Source: Telopea speciosissima (taxonomy: Eukaryota; Streptophyta; Magnoliopsida; Proteales; Proteaceae). From it: 64,000 bases of DNA. A program made the position numbers and the translations under genes. Positions 11,108-20,800 of this stretch are shown one piece after another. Every line of letters starts with the position of its first letter. Positions within the stretch are counted from its first letter, which is position 1. The stretch lies in contig NC_057918.1 of the NCBI RefSeq assembly GCF_018873765.1, positions 43,625,871 to 43,689,870 on the forward strand. The letters are read 5' to 3'. Below the pieces are notes generated by a model. The model was not told the origin of the DNA and searched no databases. It worked only from the letters and a program-made list of their open reading frames with translations.

Positions 11108-13228
11108 AATCCAAGAAACAGCTTGGACAATGCTCAATGAGTACTCCTTGCCTAAGTATTTTTGGGCTGAAGCTGTTCATACGGCTTGCTATGTGTTAAA
11201 CCGAGTTTTGATAAGACCTATCCTATTAAAGACTTCCTATGAATTGTTTCATAATAAATTACCTAAAGTGGATTATTTCAAAGTTTTTGGTTGTGCTTGT
11301 TTTATTCTTAACACTAAGGACAACTTAGGAAAGTTTGAAGAAAAGGCTGATGATGGTATATTCCTAGGCTACTTCACAAATAGTAGAGCATATAGAATGT
11401 TTAATAAAAGAACACTACTTGTGGAAGAGTCTATGAATGTTAGATTTGATGAATCTATGGCAAAAGAAAAATATAAAGACCTAGAAGATGATGATGAAGA
11501 TGAAGTACTTGAGATTAGGAAGAGAGTTGAAAAAGCTACTTTAGATGAACCTAATGATCAAGTACATCAACTTCCTAAAGAGATTAGAACTGTCAAAGAC
11601 CATCCCCTTGACCTTGTCATTGGAAACCTAGATAAAGGTGTGCAAACTAGGAGTAAAATCCAAAATGTTTGTTCCAATGTGGCCTTTATATCTACCATCA
11701 AACCCAAGAATATTAAAGAAGCTCTTTTGGATAGTGATTGGATAATCGCTATGCAAGAAGAATTTAACCAATTTGAAAAGAATCAAGTTTGGGACTTAGT
11801 GCCAACACCCTCTAACACCAAAATTATTGGGACTAGATGGGTATTTAGGAATAAACTTGATGAAGATGGTAATATCACTAGAAACAAAGCTAGGCTAATT
11901 GCTCAAGGTTATAACCAACAAGAAGGTATTGATTTTGATGAATCATATGCACCTGTAGCTAGACTTGAGTCAATTAGAATGTTGCTTGCTTTTGCCTGTC
12001 ATAAGAATTTCAGGTTGCACCAAATGGACGTCAAAAGCGCATTCTTGAATGGTTACATCAATGAAGAAGTCTATGTCTCTCAACTGCCTGGTTTTGAAGA
12101 CTCAAAGTTTCCTAACCATGTATACAAGCTGAAAAAGGCCATGTATGGTTTAAAATAGGCCCAAGAGCATGGTATGACATATTGAGTAAATTTCTAGTTG
12201 ATACTGGTTTTTCAATGGGTAAAATAGATACTATTTTATTTGTTAAACATGATAAGAATGATGTGATCATAGTTCAAATTTATGTAGATGATATTATCTT
12301 TGGATCTACAGATGAATCTTTTTATCATGATTTTAGCAAATGCATGAGTAATGAATTTGAGATGAGTCTCATGGGTGAACTGAATTTCTTTTTAGGTTTA
12401 CAAATTAAACAAACCCCTAATGGGATCTTCATTAGTCAAACAAAGTACCTTAAAAAATTATTGAAAAAGTTTGACATCAATGGACAAAAGTCATCCAGTA
12501 CTCCAATGAGTACATCTGTAACTTTGTCCAAAGATGAAGATGGAATCCCTGTTGACCCAACTAAGTATAGAGGCATGATAGGTAGCTTACTCTACCTAAC
12601 GGCTAGTAGACCGGACATTATGTTTAGTGTCTGTGCTTGTGCTAGGTTCCAAGCCAAACCTATGCAATCCCATTTGAGTACTGTAAAGAGAATCTTTAAG
12701 TATTTAAAGGGAACCCCAAGCATTGGACTATGGTACCCTATGGACAATGACTTTCACCTTGTTAGCTTCTCTGACGCCGATTTTGCCGGGTGTCATGTTG
12801 ATCATAAGAGTACAAGTGGAACTTGTCACTTCTTGGGATTATATTTAGCGTCATGATTTAGTAAGAAGCAAAATTCAGTTGCTCTTTCTACCACTAAAGC
12901 TGAATACATTGCAGTCGGACGGTGTTGTGCACAAGTATTTTAGATGAGGCAAACCCTCCAAGACTACGGAGTAAAGTTTGACACCTCCTCAATCCAATGT
13001 GATAACACAAGTGCTATTAACCTTAGTAAGAATCCGATTTTACACTCTCGAGCTAAGCATATCAATGTTCGTCATCACTTTCTATGTGATACAGCTCAAA
13101 GAGGTGAAATCCGACTTGACTATATTGAGACCGAGAAGCAAATTGCGGACATCTTCATAAAACCCTTGAGTGAAGAAAGATTCTGCTCACTTACAAGAGA
13201 CCTAGGGTTGTGTGACCCCTTTGAATAA
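11108..13228 (+). pseudogene. copia pol fragment (integrase C-term, RT, RNase H)
   Basis: Reading begins in frame at the CACTA junction ([19 protein letters not shown]) and continues through the integrase tail, an acidic linker, the reverse transcriptase ([21 protein letters not shown], then IYVDDIIFGS with the catalytic YVDD) and RNase H (DADFAGCHVDHKSTSG, ending LGLCDPFE). Breaks: a TAG at 12156-12158 where the family has Gln after MYGLK, closely followed by a one-base loss that shifts the frame; a TGA at 12854-12856 and a TAG at 12941-12943, both where Trp is expected. Protease, gag and the integrase core are absent because they lie left of the CACTA insertion. The copy cannot make a functional Pol. 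Confidence 0.9.
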
Positions 13229-13520
13229 ACTAAAATTTTTTTTTAAAAAAAAAGTATTTTTGCTTCAAAAATTGCTATTTTTCACTGTTTATGCTTGAAA
13301 CGGTATACTTGGACTAATGCTTGTGTTCTAAGTGTTTTAAGAGTCAAAGCATAGCACCAAGTGAGGGGGAGCGTATACAAGTGTACAAAGACCATACTCA
13401 AAGAAGATTGAAGCTTGGAAGACAAAGTCAAACTTTTGGAAGCTTAAAGTCAAACTTTTGAAAGCTTAAAGTCTTGAAGAATTGAAGACTCTTGATTGAA
13501 AACTTTGTAAAATTACAAAT
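11108..13520 (+). mobile_element. Ty1/copia (Sire-like) element, 3' part
   Basis: The remaining 3' half of a copia retrotransposon whose integrase was split by the CACTA insertion. It holds integrase C-terminus, reverse transcriptase and RNase H (to 13228), a 3' untranslated stretch, a polypurine tract (GTGAGGGGGAG, 13361-13371) and then only about 145 bp of what should be the 3' LTR, containing a 23-bp tandem duplication around 13422-13467. The [20 protein letters not shown] segment of the integrase tail is characteristic of the Sire/Maximus lineage; lineage assignment is inference. The right limit (about 13520) is where antisense LINE coding sequence becomes recognisable, good to about 20 bp. 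Confidence 0.85.
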
Positions 13521-13523
13521 ATG

Positions 13524-14302
13524 TAATTTTTGTTGTTTTCCTTATGCAATGTCCAAGCCTCAAAGAACTTAAATGGTTTGGGTCCAGAATTGTTATTCAT
13601 CAAGATTTTCAACAAAATTGGATTGTGGTCTGACACCCCAGGACATAAGAATGTAGCCTCTGAGAACTTCATTTTATCAACCCACTTATTGTTCACTAAT
13701 ACCCAGTCTAGTTTGCAAGAAATTCTATTGGCCCCACTCTGATTATTGTTCTAGGTATAGAACTCCCATTTCCATTTTAAGTCCATTAGCCCTGCAGTAA
13801 AAATACAAGTATTAAACTCATCTAGGACAACTTGTCTTACTACATCCCCATCAATCTTCTCATTCTGATGCCTATCAGAATTAAAATCACCAACTAAGGT
13901 CCAAGACTCATCAATAGTAATCGCAAGTTGTGAGATATCCCTCCACAGTTCACTACGCCCCTCCAAAGAGTTAAAAGCGTACACTACCGAACACAAAAAC
14001 CTCAAGGATGTCCCAAGAATTTCCACCTTCATATGAATGAGCTGTGGAGACATCTTGAGCAAATCCACCTTTAAACAAGTTGGGTCCCAACCAATCCAGA
14101 TTCTAGTAGAAGAATTTTGATCACAATTATGAATAAATTTCCACCCCAATCCAAAACCCTGAAAAATTCGATCCACATTCTCCTCCACATTTGTTTCTAA
14201 CAACATAGCCAACTTAACATTATTGTCAGCAAGCCACTGTTTGACACTTCTTTGTTTTTCAGGGGCATTTAATCCCCTCACATTCTAGCAGAAACAATTC
14301 AT
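13524..14302 (-). pseudogene. LINE ORF2 fragment: AP-like endonuclease
   Basis: Encodes the exonuclease-endonuclease-phosphatase domain that nicks target DNA for target-primed reverse transcription. Start taken at the ATG at 14302 (MNCFC), where plant L1 ORF2 proteins begin; the next residue, normally Trp before NVRGLNAPEKQR, is a TAG. Catalytic signatures are visible: the Asn of NVRGLNAP, Glu of MLLETNVEE, VGDFNSD, and GVSDHNPIL with the terminal Asp-His pair. A second TAG replaces Trp after WEFYT (about 13752). Coding similarity ends near FFEAWTLHK at about 13540, before the RT domain. Not functional. Confidence 0.85.
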
Positions 14303-14478
14303 TTACCATCATTTTTAGAATGGGACCCATCAAGCTTCTTCCCTCCAAGAGCCACACCAGCCTCTACCAGCTTCTTTTTTAAATTTGAGTTAACCTCAAC
14401 TTTTTGGGGTTTAAAAGACGAAAAGGCCCTCCTCTTACTCAAATTGTGGCCAACAAACCCCTCACTACTATCAACAGG

Positions 14479-16162
14479 CTATTTATTAAATTCCATAATA
14501 TTTAATTTAAGAGAGTGCGACATACCTTTAGTCTGTTGAGTAGAGTCCCCCGAAAATGCAGCAACCTCCAAATCCATTTGTCCTATCTGTATCTCTCTCC
14601 CCAAAGACTCCCGAGCACTATGGACTCCTTCCTTCAAATCTGGCCAAAGGAGAATCTCCTTGCTAGACAAATCCAGCTTGTCATAAACCACCTTCTCTAC
14701 CTTTTCCAACTCCTCAATATTAGGAACTACTTCTGGATTAGCAAACCGCAAATCATCCACCATACTCCCTTCCTTATCCCTCCCCAGTTGAGACTCCCGC
14801 ACCTTGAGGCATGCATCCTTAATTCCTACCACCTGGGAATAGACAAGAGTATTACCCACCCTCTGATCATGCGCTGCAGAGTCCTCCTCACAATCAACCA
14901 CCGATAGAATATTAAGGTAAGAATTATTTAATTCAGGGACACCTTCTTGAGCCGCAATTGAATTCAAATCCCCAACAGACCGCTCCTTATTTTCCTCAAC
15001 ATCCTCTACCAGCTCCTTCTCCAATGTAGCAAGGACTCTAAAAGAGTTTCCTGAGTCAATGGACTTCCCTTTCCCCTTCAAATGAGAATTCAAATTTTGA
15101 ACATTCCCCAGCCGTCTTCCCCCTCCGGCCAGCTTCTCAGGTAAAATTCCATCTCCGACTAGCTTCTCAGGCCCAACTATCACTGAATCAGACCTACTGC
15201 CCACCTACACTCCCTTAACTCGCCATTCCTTCCTTTGACCGCTCTCCTTCTCAGCCTTTGCTGTAATTCTAACTCCACACAGATTAGAAGAGTGCCCAAA
15301 CGCGAAGCAATGTTGGCATCGAGGAGGCTTCCATTAATAAACAACCCTCTGGGAAAAGACTGAACCATTCTCACCATGGACTGAAACAAAAGAAGGGAAC
15401 TTACAGGCAACATCCACTTCCACACAAACCCGAGCATAAGACAGGCGCTCTTGTGATCTTGTCATTTTATCCGTTATAATAGGCTTCCCAATAACACTAT
15501 CAATCGAACTTAAAGCCTCTGCAGACCAAAATGTGAAAAGGAAGATTAGGCAAGCAAACCCAAACTGGAACGGAGAACATATCAATCTTCTCAAGTTTCA
15601 TATCTGGACTCCATGGCCTAAGAATAATAGGCCTCTTCTGCACAGTCCAAGGCCCTCCATCAAGAACTTTCACTTTATCCTCCTCCAAGCTGAACCGAAA
15701 AACAAAGAAGCCACTATCCAGCAACTTCACATCCACGTGCCCAACTATTTTCCATTGTTTTAAGAGCATATCCTTCGTGAAGGTAAAGCTTGGTCTCCAC
15801 CCAATAAAATGTCCCAGTTAAGTGTTCTTCCATTTAAGTAACTCTCCTAACCCAGCATTAGAATATTGAGCAACGCACTTGCCATCAACCACTGCAGGCT
15901 TAATAAACTTTAACTCAAAACCTTCCCCATTGAAAGAATTTGACCCAGAAGAGAACAGTGAAGCCCAAGAAACTCCTTTCCTTCTCTTAACACCTGCAGC
16001 CTCAATGGATGCAGAACCATCCTTTGCCAAATCAGCAGCTATAACACCTACATCACCAGCCAAACAAACATCTCCCACGACCAAATTTGTACCACCCCCT
16101 CCATTAGAAACAGAACCCCCTCCTTCATCCCCAAAACCAGCACCTCCATCTTCTCCAGCCAA
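14479..16162 (-). pseudogene. LINE ORF1: DUF4283 / CCHC RNA-binding protein
   Basis: ORF1 of the same LINE, a gag-like RNA-binding chaperone. The start MAGEDGGAGFG at 16162 opens a Gly/Ala-rich leader. DUF4283 follows (GFFVFRFSLEEDKVKVLDGG, then RPIILRPWSPDM and VPVWVCLPNLP). A zinc knuckle CQHCFAFGHSSNLC (CX2CX4HX4C) lies near 15300, and a long hydrophilic tail ends at a TAA at 14479. Stops and frame changes interrupt it: a TAA near 15821, frame changes near 15500 and 15200, and a TAA just before the knuckle where Gln is expected. It precedes ORF2 by about 175 bp. Confidence 0.82.
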
Positions 16163-16311
16163 TGAAGATGAAGGGCCAATATCCGAAGGCTACTGGCCAT
16201 ACCCGAAGCTCGCACACCCGCTTTGGATAGGGCTTTTCTATATATATGGGCAGTGTAAGAAGGAATATGCACACTACAACCAATGAGGTGTTGAAAAATG
16301 GTTTCATCCAT

Positions 16312-17395
16312 ATGGGGCCTACGTGGGACTCACATGATCATAATAGGAGAGAAAAATATTAGTGTGGGTCCCACTATTTATTACGTGAGAAGGGTATAAA
16401 TGAATTTGTTATTTTCATGTTCTTCTATTGTAAACACAGATCTGGCATGAAGTTCATCTAAATCGTCAATTGAGTTTCCACTTAGGTCTTGCGTTATAAC
16501 ATTTCTGTTTTTGTATTTCTATGTTTTTGGTTTCTAAGAACAAAAAAAAAGAAAACAAAAAGAAAAAGGAGAATAGAAATACGTTTGTTGTTGCCTGTTA
16601 AGAATTTTTTTTTTTTGGGAATGAACCAGTTATTGAGAAACACAGACAAACACTACAATTGGAAATCGAGAAGCAAAATTTTGGAACTTCTTTGTTTTAG
16701 AAAAAGGGAGAAATAAGGGAGAAAATTTTGGAATTTTTCTCTGCACCAAGCCCCACCTTGCACTGCCATTCCATGACTTCTAACACCAGCTCCTGTGCAT
16801 TGCCTCCATCCGACCGCCTCTATTAACAACCATGTAACACAATTTATCCCCTGCAACCTACCTCCATCCGACCGCATCCGCCTCACCCTACAACCTGTCG
16901 CAAATCCTTGCAATCCAACAAAATACCTATTGCCGCCCCTGAACCCCCTGAATTCCTGTTGAACAAACATCGTGAATTTGGAATCCACCTGAATCCTCGT
17001 CCAACCTCCGCACTGACCTCACCCAACCTCCGAACCCTAGCGCCTCCATCGCGCACCAAGCTCGTCCTTCATCACCCTCTTTTGCCTCGCCAAGCCCGAC
17101 CGTTGATCTCCTAACCTTAACACCCCTACCCCTGCAATCTCAACTTCCAAAACCCCCTTCTTTCTCTTTCTTTCCTGAACCCAACCCCTTGAACATCTCT
17201 TCTTGTCGTTTCTATTTCTTTTTTGGGACAAAAAAATGGAAATTACTACGCATAAAAAATGTGTTTTATGTTTCTTATGGGTCAGAAATAGAAATGACCA
17301 CGTGTTACCAAATGCCTATTTTTTTTAACCAAGAAATAGAAATATCAAGTGTTTTTTTGGTAGAAGAAATATCAAAAGTTATAAATATGAATTAA
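16312..17395. other. Intergenic DNA, possible degenerate MITE
   Basis: No gene recognised. Both ends (about 16480-16610 and 17200-17350) are rich in TTTCTATTTC/GAAATAGAAA-type words in opposite orientations, as in several plant hAT-derived non-autonomous elements, around a C-rich centre (16740-17170). This may be a diverged TIR element of roughly 0.87 kb, but I could not fix termini or a target duplication. Poly(A) and poly(T) runs occur at 16541-16568 and 16605-16616. Confidence 0.3.
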
Positions 17396-17520
17396 GGCCG
17401 CGTTTGGTATGCATTCTATGTCGATTTGATATTCTCAGATAATAAAAATAGTTGTTTTTATTGTCTGAGAATATGATGAAATAGAGAATGCATTCTAAGA
17501 ATGCATACCAAACACAGCCC
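17396..17520. mobile_element. 125-bp foldback MITE upstream of RPL5
   Basis: The ends are inverted copies: GGCCGCGTTTGGTATGCATT on the left and the complement of GGGCTGTGTTTGGTATGCAT on the right. The interior is also palindromic (TCTCAGATAATAAAAA at about 17443 against TTTTTATTGTCTGAGA at about 17457), so nearly the whole element folds into one long hairpin. No clear target duplication is visible. It ends 365 bp upstream of the RPL5 start codon. The GTTTGG-type terminus fits hAT or Harbinger MITEs; the superfamily is unresolved. Confidence 0.75.
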
Positions 17521-17772
17521 AGTAAGAAAAATACTATCATGCAAGCCCTTAGGCAGCGTTTGGTAAGATTTCTTAAACCCCATATTTCTTTTTCATGAAA
17601 ATACCCCACTACCCCCACAAAAAAACAAGAAGTTCAGCAACAAGTCAGGTTGGGGGGGCAAGCCGGATCTTCAGTTTGACACTTCGATCCATCGAGCACT
17701 AATCAAGAGAAGGGTAAAATGGAAACTATTGGAAGTCTATCGGGGGTAAAATGGTAAATAGAGAAACCAAAT

Positions 17773-17832
17773 TAGGGTTTCGCAACGACACTCGCTCTAT
17801 AAGTCTTGTGAGCCGTGCTAGACATAGGGTTT
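17773..17832 (+). promoter_or_regulatory. RPL5 promoter telo-box motifs
   Basis: Two TAGGGTTT motifs (17773-17780 and 17825-17832; reverse complement AAACCCTA) lie 54-113 bp before the RPL5 start codon, with a CTATAAG stretch between them at about 17797. Telo-boxes of this form are known to be enriched in plant ribosomal-protein and translation-factor promoters. The second is probably within the 5' untranslated region. The transcription start cannot be fixed from sequence. Confidence 0.65.
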
Positions 17833-17885
17833 CTCTTGAATCGTCTCTCCTCCTCGAAGCTCCACCGCTGAAACTCTGAAGCAAA

Positions 17886-20800
17886 ATGGTACGTAGATTC
17901 AATTGCCTCGTTCATCAGCTGCTGCTTCATTATTTTTTTCTCGTTTCTCATTCTCTTTGTTATTATGTAGTGTGTATAGTTCTTCTCCTCTGTGTATTTA
18001 TGACATAAGTTTGCTAGGCTGTAGATTCGTTAACATTAGGGTTCTTCTACTTTTTTTTTTTTTTTTTCTGATTTTGATTCAGTTGATGTATTATTGTCGT
18101 TTTTTTTTTTTTTTTTATCTATTCTTTTGTTAGAATCCTTATTTTTTTTTTTTTCTGAGTTTGGTCTCTTTCCAAGTATTTTCTTATCTGATTTTGATCT
18201 ATGTTTCGATCTTTTATTGGCATGCGAACAGATATATTTGTTATATGGTAGTTCTCTGTTTATCATTGAACGATCATTTGAGTCTTATACTTGATTTCTG
18301 CTGCTATTTGGATTTTTGTCCTGTCTGAAGCATCGTTTCAGGATTCGGTATCGTTGCCGATCCGCCGGTACAGATACCTGGCCGATGCAGATTTTTTCTT
18401 TTGAGTTCTGTTATTCTCACTCCTAGGTTCTTGTAGATAATTTTTTTCTGACATTTAAGAATAGACTTGTTTGATCCCTTATGATTTTGTTTTTTGGCCT
18501 TGTGGGTCATGAACATTTCCCATGTGTTATTTTCTTCTTTTTGGGTTTAAATTTCCTGGCAAACACATTACCTTTGGAATTTATTTATCTTTCATATTCA
18601 TTGGCATTTAAACATTGCATTTTTCACTGTGCAATGTAGGTCTTTGTTAAGGCGCAAAAGTCGAAGGCCTACTTCAAGCGTTTTCAAGTTAAATTCAAGA
18701 GAAGGAGAGGTTTTGTCTTCATTTTCCATTTTCACTTTTACGTTCTACAAGTACTTGCAGTTCCCTTCTGATATATGTTGTTACATCATGGCATGCAGAG
18801 GGGAAGACCGACTATCGTGCGAGGATTCGTCTGATTAATCAAGATAAGAATAAATACAATACACCGAAATATCGGTTTGTTGTTCGAATTGTATCCAATA
18901 ATATTTCCATTTATTTTTTATTTGGATATATTAATTTCCGTAACTTGGATGTGGGTTTGGAATTCATATGGTTTGACTTTGAATTATTGAAGTTACTCAA
19001 GCACTCATGTTACTTGTGTAATCTTTAAAGCATGAAAAGTGGCTAGAAATGACATTATTTATTGAGGATGGTGAAAATTTTGTGATGCTTAGTTTGTCTC
19101 TTTAAAGATTAGTTATTGTCCATTTCAAATAATATGACATTCTATCAGATTTTGCAGACTAACCTTGATAAGATTTATGATCTAGGCTTCAGGAATTTCC
19201 ATGGTACTTTATTATAAGTACTGTTCCAGTTTCCTAGTTTACTTAATGTCTTTATGAATAAGATGGCTTTCATTATTGATTATTTTCTGACAAGAGTGTT
19301 TTTGTTACTTTTATTGCATTTCCAAGAGATGGTTTTGGAGCTTAAAAATAGCCATAATGTTGTATAGGAAGTAAAGTGTCCCAACTAAGTTACCTTTAGC
19401 CCATGTTTGCTGCAAACAAACTTATTTGATGATTTGATGTTTTGATGATCATGATTTGCGTTTGATGTTTAGTCATCAGTAGACTAGTTGAGCAGTTCAC
19501 TACATTTATGATTATGGTGTCCACCTTAACAGTTTTAATAGTCCAACAAGGACATCATTGCACAAGTAATATCTGCTAGCATTGCTGGTGATATGGTTCT
19601 TGCAGTTGCTTACTCTCATGAGCTTCCACGCTATGGGCTTGAGGTTGGTCTGACCAACTATGCAGCAGGTATTAATCTTGATGCCTCTCTCTCTCTCTAT
19701 ATATATATATTTATACACACGCACATATATCTCTCCCTCTTTACCCTATTTAACAGAGGTTCCATCATTAATATTTATCAGCTTACTGCACTGGGCTGCT
19801 CCTTGCCCGTCGGGTCTTGAAAATGCTTGAGATGGATGAGGAGTATCAGGGCAATGTTGAGGTATCTGTTACAAAAGGGTTTCATATTAATCTTATTCTG
19901 TTGTATTTTTAGAAGGTTCTGCATAATATATTTCATGTATTGGCAGGCAACTGGTGAAGATTTCTCAGTTGAACCCACAGAAAGCAGGAGGCCATTCCGT
20001 GCTCTTCTTGATGTTGGCCTTGTGAAGACAACAACTGGGCAACGTGTGTTCGGTGCACTGAAGGTATACTTGTAAACTTATCTTGTTTAATTGGGTTTAT
20101 GCTCCCTAATTTCATCCTCTGATTCTAGGGCTTGTTTCAGAATGCTGTTGCCCCTTTCCCAGAAAAAAGAAAATTTATTCTTAAAGGAAATGATAATCTG
20201 ATTCAGGCCTTGAATCCCCAATTCTCTAAATCAGAAAATAGGGTAAATTAGGTTGCTAACAGCCCCAGGTTTAACGGTTTTTAACAGAAAGAAACAGCCT
20301 ACTGACTGGATTGGAAGATGAATAGAGAAAAAAAACGAAGAGATCAGCTTAGCACTTTAGCAGTAGCCTGGGGAAAAATCAGATTGATAAGAGAAGATCA
20401 GAGAAATTGAGCTGCAGAAAGAATGGGGAGTGAACAGTGCTGTGAATGGTACAGTGAAGAAAGGGAAGAATTCGGATCAATAAGAGAACAGAGAAAAGGG
20501 GGAGTGAACAGTACTGTGAAGAAAGGGATAGGGGAGAAGAGCACAAGTCAATTTTCACAGAAGAAACATCTTCATTAACTATCAATTGGATTTATTTACA
20601 GCTTTAATACAAAACAGTAAATAGAATTCTAGTAGACTTCAGCTTCCTAAAATAACTAAACTAACTTGGGAATTACTGATGGAATTCTTCTAGATATTTA
20701 TTTTCTTAACAAGACAAAACTAACACCTATGAAGAGGGCCCCACAAGACACCACACCAATATAAAATAAATTCCTAACTAATAGCTAATGGGCTCTACTA

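Larger units (their letters stand above)
13521..16200 (-). mobile_element. L1-type LINE, 5' half, antisense
   Basis: Minus-strand non-LTR retrotransposon with ORF1 (16162 to 14479) followed by the endonuclease part of ORF2 (14302 to about 13524). The reverse transcriptase, zinc-binding and RNase H parts and the poly(A) tail are missing at its 3' side, where the copia begins. LINEs normally lose their 5' end through incomplete reverse transcription, so loss of the 3' half points to later interruption or deletion, most simply insertion of the copia into the LINE. The 5' limit near 16200 is approximate; no untranslated leader could be recognised. Confidence 0.8.

Noticed and set aside
15879..16286. 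135-codon Pro/Ser-rich plus-strand ORF
   Set aside because: Antisense of the Gly/Ala-rich N-terminus of LINE ORF1, which has domain support.
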